From positions 3,801,179 through 3,865,178 of the forward strand of contig NZ_CP063311.1 of NCBI RefSeq assembly GCF_015245355.1: a DNA stretch of 64,000 nt. The letters are read 5' to 3'. The notes below the pieces were generated by a model. That model was not told where the DNA came from, did no database searches, and saw only the letters and a list, made by a program, of their open reading frames with translations. The stretch comes from Anabaenopsis elenkinii CCIBt3563. GTDB taxonomy: Bacteria; Cyanobacteriota; Cyanobacteriia; Cyanobacteriales; Nostocaceae. A program made the position numbers and the translations under genes. The stretch's first letter is position 1; every line of letters starts with the position of its first letter. Below, piece after piece: positions 18,341 through 26,862 of this stretch.

Positions 18341-18536
18341 AGAGAGGATGGGGAATAAATAAGAAAGCAAACAGTAGTACAAAAAAACTATAAATTACCC
18401 TGTAAATAGGCTGAAATGCCTGTTGTAGCGAATATAGTAAATAAATCTTGCTAATGACATACAAAATTCACTTACTTATTTGGATGCAATAAAGAAGAAA
18501 AATATGTATTCCTAGTTGCGTTATAAAAAAAAATGC

Positions 18537-18589
18537 AATATGATTAAGCGAGAGGAAGTTCCTAACCTTACCTCTCGCTTAATCATATT
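18537..18589. repeat. Perfect 19-bp inverted repeat
   Basis: aatatgattaagcgagagg (18537-18555) is exactly repeated in inverse at 18571-18589 around a 15-nt loop. On the minus strand the stem is followed after a few bases by a run of nine T (about 18525-18533), so it could act as a terminator for leftward transcription. On the plus strand it sits 128 nt before the 290-residue gene. It could also be a palindromic element remnant. The remaining gap 18265-18716 has no gene that I can see. Confidence 0.8.
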
Positions 18590-18716
18590 CAGGTATATTG
18601 TGTTTGTTTGTTAGCTTTTCTGGGCGATAGTTTGCAGACTTAGACCGGAAAATTAATGACAAAAATCAATATACCGACTACTTACCACCCACTTCTAGTA
18701 GGAGGTCTGATTTCCT

Positions 18717-19589
18717 ATGACATCAATTATAGACGGAAACGTTCCACAAAGTCAAGCTGGACAAGCCAATTCTAATTTTCAGCAAAGTAAACCTCCGTAT
18801 AAAGAGCTAGTCTCTCATTTATATGGATTAGATGCTATTAATAGTTTGTTGGTAGAGTATACCGCCCAAATAAACGAGGAGTCAGGTGTAAAAGTCACGA
18901 TTGAGCAATATCGTGATTATTCAGGAATGTCAACTCCTGCCTTGCAAGCTCGTATACGCAAATTAAGAGAAGAACTGCCAGAGGGGTCAAATACTTGTTT
19001 CTTAGCATACGAAAAAGATGGGCTAAAATACTTACATTCTTCACTTATTCCCTATACTCTTATTAAAGAGATTAACGAAAAACGCGGGATTAGTTTTGAG
19101 AAATATCTCAGTAAGTACGCTAATAAGAGTAATAAATCTGAAAACACTTTAGAGAATCCAGAAGAGATAACTCAAGACTCTCAAGAATCAGTTAGCTTTA
19201 GTAGAGACGCAGAAAAATTTCCTGAAAGCTTTGGCACTTCAAATACAAGCACAGAAAAAAATAATTGCTTAGAATTTAATGATTCTGAAGAATTGTCTGA
19301 TGAAAATCACCTGCAAGAGTCGCATGAAAGAGAAGATTTGAGTGAAGAATTTCCAATTTCTTCTAATCCATTGGAGTCAGGGAAAATAGTTGCTGTCATT
19401 TTCAGTCAGATAGTCCATTTAAAGAAAGAAGTTCTACAGCTTAGGCAAGAAAATCAGTATTTAAAAGATACACTCTTAGAACAACAAAACAATTTAGCCA
19501 ATCTAGAGCAGCAATTAAAAGAAGGAACAAATAAAAAAATAGCAGATGCGTTAGATCAATTACTAACTTTTAATCAATATACCCAATAA
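18717..19589 (+). CDS. Unrecognised 290-residue protein with C-terminal coiled coil
   Basis: Not recognised. The order seen is: a short disordered N-terminus (1-25); a compact helical region (about 28-85) that resembles a small winged-helix or HTH fold ('VTIEQYRDYSGMSTPALQARIRKLREEL'); a short conserved-looking segment to 140; a long Ser/Glu/Asn-rich acidic linker (about 140-215); and a strong coiled coil (about 222-275, 'LKKEVLQLRQENQYLKDTLLEQQ'). Ribosome site gtaggagg lies about 17 nt before ATG. AT content is higher than in neighbours and there are no HIP1 sites, which suggests acquired DNA. A DNA-binding or replication-partition role is possible but unproven. Confidence 0.7.
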   Translation: MTSIIDGNVPQSQAGQANSNFQQSKPPYKELVSHLYGLDAINSLLVEYTAQINEESGVKVTIEQYRDYSGMSTPALQARIRKLREELPEGSNTCFLAYEKDGLKYLHSSLIPYTLIKEINEKRGISFEKYLSKYANKSNKSENTLENPEEITQDSQESVSFSRDAEKFPESFGTSNTSTEKNNCLEFNDSEELSDENHLQESHEREDLSEEFPISSNPLESGKIVAVIFSQIVHLKKEVLQLRQENQYLKDTLLEQQNNLANLEQQLKEGTNKKIADALDQLLTFNQYTQ

Positions 19590-19963
19590 AAATGTTGAGA
19601 TACATCTGCTCACGCACACGGTAATTATTGTGCGTAGTTTAATTAATGACATCCTCACTGAGAAGATTAGTTTATTCACAAATAGGATACTAATGAATTC
19701 AATTGTGTTTATCTACCGGTTTCTAAACGCATAAAATTTGTGCAAAGTAAAGCAAATAAACAGCGATGTTAATCACCATTCCTGTTGCTAGTGTATTCAA
19801 TTTTTATGTCGTCAAAAAGTTTGATTGTTTGTAGTTAGAGCATCTTTAAATCCAAAGCTGCCTTTGCGACGTGGATTGAGTTTGCATACTTTATTTATGG
19901 CATCACTTTCATGATTGTCTCTAGATGATTTTGCAAAAATTTATTAATCTCTAGGAGAAAAAA
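19590..19963. other. AT-rich gap without a clear gene
   Basis: 374 nt between two unknown genes. A minus-strand frame is open from about 19938 to 19812 and ends in TGA (it reads 'NPRRKGSFGFKDAL' near its end) but has no start codon. It could be a gene remnant or chance. No RNA gene or repeat was seen. Confidence 0.4.
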
Positions 19964-20722
19964 ATGGTTTCAAAGCATCGCGTTCCGGAAATCCCAGGAG
20001 GAGTAGAAGTGCTGGGAATCACATTCCAGGCTTTTATTGACCCAAGCACTAATCAAGCTGTTTTTAGTCAAAGAGGTGTTTCCAGAGGTCTTAAAATAGC
20101 CCGTTCTACACTGGCCGGGATTTTGAATTCCAAAGAGTTTAAAGCTTTACACAGCAAAGATTTTGAATGGCCGACTCTCCTCACAACAGCCAGTTCTAGA
20201 CCTATTTCTGTTATTACCCAATCGGATCTCTCCTGTCTTGTAAAATTACTGTCTGATAAAAAAGATGCCGGAGGAAATATTAAGTATCCAGTACCTAAAT
20301 CAATGCAAGATGCAGGATTTCCTATTATCCTGCAACAGTCGGTTGATCACGCACTTGGGTGTCAACGCTCATTAGGAGAATATCTAGAAGCAGGTGCGAC
20401 TCTGCGCCAAAAGCTAGAGTATAAGATTTCCTATCACGCAATGAAGAATTCCACTTTCAGCGGGGGTCACGGTGTTAAGGGTCTTTGTCGAATTAACAAG
20501 CAGGTTTCAACCTTAGCAGTTCCTAATGCACAAAAACGTCGTTTTCAGGACAAAGGATGGCGTAAAAAATGTAGCGCAGAAGAAACAGTTAAAATTACAA
20601 TAGGTAATACTATTCACCAAAAAGCTGTTGAAGCTAGTACAAAAAATACACTGGATAGAAACTTAGGAATAGCGTCTCAAAGAACAAGTGAAATATACGA
20701 ACTACTAGACGCTCCGTTCTGA
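19964..20722 (+). CDS. Unrecognised 252-residue accessory protein
   Basis: Not recognised by name. Ribosome site taggag precedes ATG. An N-terminal beta/HTH-like module ('TNQAVFSQRGVSRGLKIARS' then 'LAGILNSKEFKAL', residues 27-60) is followed by 'ISVITQSDLSCLVKLLSDKK' (about 80-99) and a segment ending 'QQSVDHALG'. This order resembles the gene at 20988 and loosely recalls phage antirepressor or KilA/Bro-type proteins. The C-terminal 90 residues are basic. AT-rich, no HIP1. A hairpin and a tRNA-like sequence follow the stop. Confidence 0.65.
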   Translation: MVSKHRVPEIPGGVEVLGITFQAFIDPSTNQAVFSQRGVSRGLKIARSTLAGILNSKEFKALHSKDFEWPTLLTTASSRPISVITQSDLSCLVKLLSDKKDAGGNIKYPVPKSMQDAGFPIILQQSVDHALGCQRSLGEYLEAGATLRQKLEYKISYHAMKNSTFSGGHGVKGLCRINKQVSTLAVPNAQKRRFQDKGWRKKCSAEETVKITIGNTIHQKAVEASTKNTLDRNLGIASQRTSEIYELLDAPF

Positions 20723-20759
20723 TTTTAAAGGGAGTGAAAACTTTCACTCCCTACTTCAT

Positions 20760-20828
20760 GGGCGATGCGTGGCTGCTAGTCGTGCCTCCTAAGCTCCGTG
20801 CTGAGGGGTTCAATTCCCCTATCGTCCA
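20760..20828 (+). tRNA. Defective tRNA-like sequence, possibly tRNA-Arg(CCU)
   Basis: 69 nt. The acceptor stem gggcgat pairs fully with atcgtcc plus discriminator A, and a perfect T arm (agggg-ttcaatt-cccct) is present. The middle contains ctcctaa, which is a valid anticodon loop for CCU (U33, A37). However, the region between acceptor and anticodon stem is too short for a normal D arm (14 nt), and the anticodon stem has two mismatches. It is probably a pseudo-tRNA or an unusual tRNA. A 9-bp hairpin (20730-20751) lies just upstream. Confidence 0.5.
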
Positions 20829-20987
20829 AAAGCTATATCAATTTTAAGCGATGATTCAACATAAGAAAATGTCTATACATTTCCCAGCCCAATCACTGAC
20901 AATTTGGAGTATCTTGGTATAAAATAGCATCCAAAGTAGCTTAAATGTGTGAATATTAAAGAGGTATCTTTTTGATCAACTGAAATT

Positions 20988-21512
20988 ATGGTAAGAAGAA
21001 TTATAAAGTCAACTAAAAAGGCTGAAAAAACTACTATCTATTTAGGACCTATACCACTAGATGTTTATCAAATGCCGGATGGTAGCTACAAACTATACGT
21101 TGAATCGGTAACAGCAGCTATTGAAAGACCGAAGAATGACTTACTACGTTTTCTGTCAGGTAAATCGCCACAAGCCTTGCCATACAAAAACAGAAACTTA
21201 CTACGAGAACCAATGATTGAGGTGGAAGGATATGGTGGATATATCAAACCTATCCCTGTTGAACTGGCTACTACGTATTGGCTTTATCGTGCTATCAAAG
21301 GTAATGTAATAGCACAAGCTCTCATTCAAGCTTCATTGGTTGAATCAATTGAGCGACGAGCAGACATGGCGTTTGAATGTAAACGTACAGAGCAAGAATA
21401 CAACCAAAAGTTTGGAGACAGGCTAGAAGAATTTTTAGCATACAACAAACAGGAGATCGTCGATAGAAGATTGCCCGGAGATGACTTATATCTTCCTCCT
21501 GGTATTAATTAA
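20988..21512 (+). CDS. Unrecognised 174-residue accessory protein, related in layout to the 19964 gene
   Basis: The N-terminus is basic (VRRIIKSTKKAEK). Residues 14-65 ('IPLDVYQMPDGSYKLYVESV', then 'RPKNDLLRFLSGKSPQALP') have the same order as the N-terminal module of the upstream gene. Then 'ELATTYWLYRAIKGNVIAQAL' and 'SLVESIERRADMAFE' follow, a pattern I remember from many uncharacterised cyanobacterial proteins. The C-terminus is acidic and Leu-rich. Function unknown. DNA binding or antirepressor-like action is a guess from the layout. AT-rich relative to flanking chromosomal genes. Confidence 0.7.
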   Translation: MVRRIIKSTKKAEKTTIYLGPIPLDVYQMPDGSYKLYVESVTAAIERPKNDLLRFLSGKSPQALPYKNRNLLREPMIEVEGYGGYIKPIPVELATTYWLYRAIKGNVIAQALIQASLVESIERRADMAFECKRTEQEYNQKFGDRLEEFLAYNKQEIVDRRLPGDDLYLPPGIN

Positions 21513-21800
21513 GTCTTGGCGAAACTGCCTTTTAAATTGACATAAAATCATAAAATAAAATTAGGTATTCCAACAAACAAATTCAGTTTTAGACATTAGG
21601 AGAAGTATTGCCGTGAGCGATTCTGTAGATTCTGAAGTTATTAAAGCAGTTGCTTGTGATATCCCTCTGGGGGAAAATGTGGTGAATTTTTTTAGTTAAA
21701 ATACTTGCTCACCACCATTGGTGAATTAGATCATGAATGACTGTTACGGGTGGGGGAGTCGGACTAAGTTATTCTGAGATATTTATGAGTAAAATTGGCA

Positions 21801-22931
21801 ATGGATTTTTACCAAGTAATTCGTCCCGTATTATTTAATGTCATCAAGGCTGACCCAGAGTGGTTACATCAGCAAACTATTAGTACTTTAAGCTGGCTCT
21901 CACACACTCGCAACCCTTCTGCTCATTGGGTTAATCGACGTTTACAAAAGTCTTTATGTCTGCAAGACCCACGCTTAGAACAAAATTTATGGGGGCTAAG
22001 GTTTCCCAATCCTTTGGGGTTAGCAGCGGGTTTTGATAAGGATGGGGTGGCGGCAAAAATCTGGTCTAGTCTGGGCTTTGGTTTTGCAGAATTAGGAACT
22101 GTGACTTTTGTACCCCAACCAGGAAACCCCCGTCCGCGGTTATTTCGGTTACCATTGGATCAAGCTGCTCTCAATCGCATGGGTTTTAATAATAGTGGTG
22201 CTGCAGCAATGGCTACCAGACTCAGCACAGATTACCAAGATTTAGGGCGAACAATTCCCATAGGGGTAAATTTAGGTAAATCTAAGGTGACACCCCTAGA
22301 GGAAGCAGCGGAAGATTATTTACATAGTTTTCGCTTACTCAAGGACTTGGGTGATTATTTTGTGGTTAACGTTTCTTCTCCTAATACTCCAGGCCTGCGA
22401 TCGCTCCAAGATGCTGCAATGCTGAGTACCATCTTGGAGTTATTACAGCAGGAAAACGAAACACAAAAGCCTGTTTTTGTCAAGATTGCCCCGGATTTAA
22501 CCTGGGAGGCGATCGCAGACATTATCAGTTTAGCGAAAACTTACCAATTAGCGGGGATTATTGCCACTAATACTACCATTAGCCGGGATAGATTGAGAAC
22601 TCAAGTAATTGAGCAAACAGGTAAATCACCCCAGGAGGAACCTGGGGGAATTAGCGGCGCGCCGGTACGCGATCGCTCCACGGAGGTAATTAGGTATATT
22701 TGGCAGCAAACCCAAGGAACCATCCCTATTATTGGTGTCGGTGGCATTTTTACCGCCCACGACGCTTGGGAAAAAATAACTGCTGGTGCTAGTTTAATTC
22801 AAGTATACACCGGTTGGATTTACCAAGGACCAATGATGGTGCGCCGCATTCTGGAAGGTTTGCTGTTAGAACTAGAAAAACATCAGTTAAATTCCATCAC
22901 GGAGGCTGTAGGGATCAACAATTATTCATAA
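21801..22931 (+). CDS. pyrD: Dihydroorotate dehydrogenase (quinone), class 2
   Basis: 376 residues from ATG 21801 (an in-frame TTG lies 6 nt upstream). The N-terminal membrane-association helix '[19 protein letters not shown]' marks class 2. FMN-site motifs are '[13 protein letters not shown]', '[10 protein letters not shown]', the catalytic-loop '[16 protein letters not shown]' (Ser base), 'KIAPDL' and '[15 protein letters not shown]'. It oxidises dihydroorotate to orotate with quinone as acceptor in pyrimidine synthesis. An IS607-like element follows 45 nt after the stop, in convergent orientation. Confidence 0.96.
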   Translation: MDFYQVIRPVLFNVIKADPEWLHQQTISTLSWLSHTRNPSAHWVNRRLQKSLCLQDPRLEQNLWGLRFPNPLGLAAGFDKDGVAAKIWSSLGFGFAELGTVTFVPQPGNPRPRLFRLPLDQAALNRMGFNNSGAAAMATRLSTDYQDLGRTIPIGVNLGKSKVTPLEEAAEDYLHSFRLLKDLGDYFVVNVSSPNTPGLRSLQDAAMLSTILELLQQENETQKPVFVKIAPDLTWEAIADIISLAKTYQLAGIIATNTTISRDRLRTQVIEQTGKSPQEEPGGISGAPVRDRSTEVIRYIWQQTQGTIPIIGVGGIFTAHDAWEKITAGASLIQVYTGWIYQGPMMVRRILEGLLLELEKHQLNSITEAVGINNYS

Positions 22932-22976
22932 CTAAACATCAATCATGTTTCACCGATACTTTTTTGCTAACATTAA

Positions 22977-24086
22977 CTAACAAATACACTCTTTAAGAGA
23001 GGGCGTATCAACCAATGCACGAAGGAAAATCCCCCGCGCACCATTTATGTCCCGGCTCATTACCAGCCCGTCAGATGGAGACTTAACGAATTTAGCACCA
23101 CCAAGGTTGGGGATGATCTCACCAGTCCAACTGACTGTTTTTGATGTGTACGCTTCGTTCACATCCATCACTACTTTATTAGTCTCAAAAGCTTTATGCT
23201 TGAGAAACTGCTTAAATCGGTAGTGAGAGAGTGTTAACATTTGGCGCACTGACTTTGACCTAATCCGTCGTTTCGCCTTCTGAGACATTTGGGATGTTTC
23301 AAAGGTCGGTAGTAAAATAATGTCAAAGTTATCAACCAAAAATCTAGCAGTTTTCTTGTGCAATTCGTCTACAAGGTTTTTGATTTTACCCCGCAGTCTA
23401 CTGGCGGCGAGCTTCATCCTTCTTCTTTGTTTGCACTTGGCTTTAGTGAATTTAGAAATTAACTTATCCAAACGAAAACACAGCTTCTGAATTTGTAAAT
23501 TAGCAGATGTGCCAATTTCGCCAAAACTAGATTCAGAAAAGAAGGTGATAAATGTTCTGATACCGGGGTCAAGTGCCACAACACGTCCTTGGTTATCGGA
23601 CTTCTGTTGTGGCACGTCCTCTGGAACTGTCAAATAGTAATCACGGTAGGCAAATACTAAACGACAGTCGCCAAAGCTTTGTGGTAAGGGTTCTTTGAAG
23701 GTTACCTTACCTAATACAGTGTGGTAAATCCCCAAGTCTTTCACGGCAGATTTGGGAATGTAGCAAGATTGTACAGTGTCTTTTCTTGACCTAAATCTAA
23801 TCTTGCTAATACCACCACCGTTTTTAAACTTTTTCTTGGCGTTGCTGACAGACTTACAAGCATCTTTGATGGCGATTGATTTAATTTGATAAGGAACTGA
23901 TTTACTCCATTCTGGTAGTCCGTTCAATATGTCAGTCTTAATCGCTTTCCAGTTAGCTTTGATGCTTGAGTCTTGTAGCAGTTTGACGGTGGTGTTGTAA
24001 ACAAACCTGGACACACCAAACCACTGTTTAACTATCTGTCTCTGCTCGGTTGTGAGGAAGATCCGGATCTTCTTTGATTTTTTTAC
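22977..24086 (-). CDS. tnpB: TnpB (RNA-guided nuclease family, IS607-associated)
   Basis: The homologous part starts at residue 'VKKSKKIRIFLTTEQRQ' (codon at 24086). The same frame stays open to an ATG at 24542 but that part is antisense-free shadow of tnpA. No ATG, GTG or TTG lies exactly at the homology start, so the real start is unresolved. The RuvC triad looks intact: Asp in 'VALDPGIRTF', Glu in 'LPTFETSQM', Asp in 'SRDINGARG'. The usual zinc-ribbon cysteines are missing; the expected CSxCG position reads 'TSKTVSWTG'. TnpB proteins cut DNA using a guide RNA made from the element's 3' end. Confidence 0.88.
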   Translation of the reverse strand, partial: VKKSKKIRIFLTTEQRQIVKQWFGVSRFVYNTTVKLLQDSSIKANWKAIKTDILNGLPEWSKSVPYQIKSIAIKDACKSVSNAKKKFKNGGGISKIRFRSRKDTVQSCYIPKSAVKDLGIYHTVLGKVTFKEPLPQSFGDCRLVFAYRDYYLTVPEDVPQQKSDNQGRVVALDPGIRTFITFFSESSFGEIGTSANLQIQKLCFRLDKLISKFTKAKCKQRRRMKLAASRLRGKIKNLVDELHKKTARFLVDNFDIILLPTFETSQMSQKAKRRIRSKSVRQMLTLSHYRFKQFLKHKAFETNKVVMDVNEAYTSKTVSWTGEIIPNLGGAKFVKSPSDGLVMSRDINGARGIFLRALVDTPSLKECIC

Positions 24087-24576
24087 TGTACTTTCTGAGT
24101 CCGTGCATCCGACAAGAGAAGAGGTGGAGGATGGAGAGAAGATCCGAGGTAAGTTCTGACTCTGGGGAATGTACAGTGTTGTCGAGAACCACGATTTGTC
24201 CACCGTTTTCCTCGACCATGTACTGAATAAGCTCGAATCCAAACCTTGCGAGTCTGTCACGACAGGTAACAACAAGCGTGAGCTTATCTCCCCGCATAAG
24301 TCTGTCCAGTAAGGTTTGCAGTCCTTTTCTTTTAAAGTTGATTCCACTGCTGATATCTTTGATGATTTCGGCATCTGGGTAGAGTGATTGCATATAGGCA
24401 AGTCTACCAAGGTCGTCTGGTTGCTTGGTTGAACTAACTCGGCAGTAGCAGACAAAGGAAGTTGTAGTTGCACCACGGAGGTAGGATTCAAGGTGAAAAA
24501 GTCTTTGTCCTGCTTCGTTTTTGATGCTTTCAATCTTGCCATTGTCTGCGTACTTCCTTAAAGTGTTTGGGTGCAA
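24028..24576 (-). CDS. tnpA: IS607-family serine recombinase TnpA
   Basis: 182 residues from TTG 24576. An MerR-like HTH ('LHPNTLRKYADNGKIESI') is followed by a small serine recombinase: catalytic Ser in 'YCRVSSTKQ', 'DISSGINFKRKGLQTLL', and 'CRDRLARFGFELI'. It ends 'HGLRKYSKKI' as in IS607 transposases. The HTH start is cut close: the frame is closed by a TGA eight codons before this TTG, so a few N-terminal residues may have been lost. tnpB overlaps its 3' end by 58 nt. Confidence 0.9.
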   Translation of the reverse strand: MHPNTLRKYADNGKIESIKNEAGQRLFHLESYLRGATTTSFVCYCRVSSTKQPDDLGRLAYMQSLYPDAEIIKDISSGINFKRKGLQTLLDRLMRGDKLTLVVTCRDRLARFGFELIQYMVEENGGQIVVLDNTVHSPESELTSDLLSILHLFSCRMHGLRKYSKKIKEDPDLPHNRAETDS

Positions 24577-24679
24577 TCCCGGTTGTTTAACTGCTTCTCA
24601 TAGTGGTACATAAGCCATACTGCTATATTAGCATTTATAGGCATATGTAATCTATTGTTAGTAAATAACTAGCTATTGG

Positions 24680-25402
24680 CTAACCTTCCTCTAGGGGGAA
24701 AAACTCCTTAGTTTTTTCTGAGTATTTCCAAGCAATACTATCAGGGTCTCTGTTGCGACTCCACTCGGGAAAGTCTGGATCATTACGCCGTTTATACACC
24801 GTGCTAGAATACACATTTAGTCGCTTGGCTAGTTCCGATTGGATGAGAGAACCAAACATTAACTGTTGTTCTAGTGAGCGCTTAACTGCTTGATGGTTTT
24901 CTGGTGGTGCTTCAGCTTCTGATTCTAAGTTGACTGGTGGGGTTGCTGGTGGGGCTAAAAGAGATAGGTTTGTTTGAGTGACTGGGGAAGGTGAGAGTTT
25001 TGCAACTGGTTCGCTACTGTCCAGGATATCGCCGAGAATACTGGCGCTCATAAAGTAATAAACTTCACCGCCATCCTGTGCAGTCTGTATACTCGCACCG
25101 AACTCACTAGCTTTACTATCTAAATAGCGTTTTGCCGTTGTTCCGGAAAAATTACCCTTAATTGCTAAATCCATGGCGGTAATTTTGCCTTGGGTTTCCT
25201 GGATCAACTCATGAAAAACCGGATTAACTTGCTCAGTCCACTTTTGCCATTGATATTCTTGCACAGCCCGGAAGCCAATGAGTACCATTAACATAACCAG
25301 CAAAATTTTCCAGGTAGCAACCAAGAAAATAATTAAAAACGAGATTGGCAAAAGCAGAACGAGAAAACCTTTCCCGTTGCTGTCTATTATTTTTTCACTC
25401 AT
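24680..25402 (-). CDS. Conserved hypothetical protein with membrane anchor and HTH-like C-terminus
   Basis: 240 residues from ATG 25402 (a TTG five codons upstream is also possible). Two close membrane helices (about 13-33 and 34-50) are followed by a soluble domain ('KITAMDLAIKGNFSGTTAKRYLDSKASEF'), a Pro-rich linker (about 140-170), and a C-terminal region that looks like an HTH ('LIQSELAKRLNVYSSTVYKRRNDPDFPEW'). The part 'TAKRYLDSKA' also looks winged-helix-like. It may be a membrane-tethered regulator. Family not recognised by name. Confidence 0.75.
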   Translation of the reverse strand: MSEKIIDSNGKGFLVLLLPISFLIIFLVATWKILLVMLMVLIGFRAVQEYQWQKWTEQVNPVFHELIQETQGKITAMDLAIKGNFSGTTAKRYLDSKASEFGASIQTAQDGGEVYYFMSASILGDILDSSEPVAKLSPSPVTQTNLSLLAPPATPPVNLESEAEAPPENHQAVKRSLEQQLMFGSLIQSELAKRLNVYSSTVYKRRNDPDFPEWSRNRDPDSIAWKYSEKTKEFFPLEEG

Positions 25403-25550
25403 GCCGATTATTGCCAATTGAAGTTTGGGAAAATAATACTATCATCTTGGCAAAAAGTGTGACCTTTTTTTGTATCTTTTAGCAAAACTCCCGCCAATCG
25501 GCTGTGAAGGGAGAGGGAAGAACTTCCTCCCCCCTTAAATTCCTGAAAAT

Positions 25551-26582
25551 CTATGCTTGTAGCTGACAAAGCAATAAACCAAACCAGCCATCAGCATCAG
25601 TCCACCCCTGGAGTGGTACTAAACCGTTAGCGGTGAGTTGTTCCTGAATTATCTGGAGATTAAACTTGCGGGAAATTTCTGTGAGGATAGTTTCCCCGGG
25701 AGCAAAATCAACGTTGAGGTTGAGGGCGCGTAATTCTACAGATTGCGATCGCAAAGAGCGTAAATGCATCTCAATTTGACTTTCAGCTTCGTTGTAAAAT
25801 GCCCAGTGTTCAAACTGGGTGGTGTCAAAATTCCCTTCAAACTGGTGATTTAAATGCTCTAACATATTCAGGTTAAAAGCTGCTGTCACACCTTGGGCAT
25901 CATTATAAGCTGGTTCTACAATATGTTTGGGCTTTTGTAAATCTATACCCAAGAGAAAATACTCACCCACTTGTAAAGCGTTGGTAATTTGAGCAAAGAA
26001 CACATCACATTCTTGGGGGTTGAGATTACCTAAAGTGCTGCCGATAAAACTAATCATTCTGTTGGGTAATTCTGTCGGCGATACTTGTGTTAATGCTAAC
26101 TCATAGGTTGCCACCAGGGCATGAACTTTCAAAGAGGGATAATCTGCTAATAGCTGTCTAGCACTAGTTTCTAATATCCCCGCACTGACATCAATGGGTA
26201 AATACTGCAGGGGGTGGCCTAGTTGTGCGTAGGCATCTAAAATTATACGAGTTTTGGTGGAACTACCACTACCCAGTTCTACCAATTCACAAGGGCCGGT
26301 TATTCTGGCAATTTCACCAGCATATTGCTGTAAAATTTTGGTTTCTGTACGTGTGACGTAATATTCTGGCAACTCACAGATTTGCTCAAATAAATCAGAG
26401 CCGCGGTCATCATAAAAATAACGGGCGGGAAGGGTTTTAGGTGTTTGAGTTAACCCCTTGCTGACATCACTCCCAGCAGTAGGAACAAATAGGGGGTTTG
26501 TGGGGATTAAATGTTCTATTTGTAAGCGCTGTTCAATACTATGTTTAGAAATCAAGCTACTAGCCACCTTAGATATTGACAT
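25551..26582 (-). CDS. egtD: L-histidine N-alpha-methyltransferase (ergothioneine synthesis)
   Basis: 343 residues. EgtD hallmarks are 'LPARYFYDDRGSDLFEQICELPEYYVTRTE' (cited as a signature, residues about 50-80), the SAM site 'VELGSGSSTKTRIIL', and 'FIGSTLGNLNP'. It trimethylates histidine to hercynine, the first step of ergothioneine synthesis. egtB and egtC are found 1.0-3.0 kb upstream on the same strand, with one kinase-like gene on the other strand between. HIP1 is present inside. Confidence 0.95.
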   Translation of the reverse strand: MSISKVASSLISKHSIEQRLQIEHLIPTNPLFVPTAGSDVSKGLTQTPKTLPARYFYDDRGSDLFEQICELPEYYVTRTETKILQQYAGEIARITGPCELVELGSGSSTKTRIILDAYAQLGHPLQYLPIDVSAGILETSARQLLADYPSLKVHALVATYELALTQVSPTELPNRMISFIGSTLGNLNPQECDVFFAQITNALQVGEYFLLGIDLQKPKHIVEPAYNDAQGVTAAFNLNMLEHLNHQFEGNFDTTQFEHWAFYNEAESQIEMHLRSLRSQSVELRALNLNVDFAPGETILTEISRKFNLQIIQEQLTANGLVPLQGWTDADGWFGLLLCQLQA

Positions 26583-26862
26583 TCAACCTCCGACTTAATT
26601 CCTCATTGAGCATATGGGATACTATGTGTTTCAGCACTAGGTAATTTACGGTAAGCTTTAACCCAGCCAGTGAAACACATATTCATAGTCCATCACATCA
26701 CGCCTGAGCTAGATTAATCAAGTTTTCTTAACGACTTTAGTGATTTTATTTAAGAAACCACTCGAGTTGAACTAAGTCAAGTTGAAATTTGTCAGATAAC
26801 TCAGTACAAACAGCTAAACTCAACATTAGACTGACCAAGACAAATCAACTAGTTTATGCAAT

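Larger units (their letters stand above)
22977..24576 (-). mobile_element. IS607-type insertion element (tnpA serine recombinase plus tnpB)
   Basis: The span covers tnpA and tnpB, which overlap and are read leftwards. The outer ends cannot be fixed by eye because IS607 elements have no inverted ends or target duplications. The true element probably runs a little past both genes (about 22940 to 24650). It sits between pyrD and a hypothetical gene. Confidence 0.85.

Noticed and set aside
21613-21699. 28-codon GTG frame with a taggagaag ribosome-like site before pyrD
   Set aside because: Too short to support. It could be a remnant or leader peptide but nothing identifies it.
22977-24542. Whole 521-codon minus frame as one TnpB protein
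   Set aside because: The first 152 codons are out-of-frame overlap with tnpA and show no TnpB features; only the part from 24086 is homologous.
26583-26862. Riboswitch upstream of egtD or the kinase-like gene
   Set aside because: No known riboswitch core could be recognised in this 280-nt gap.
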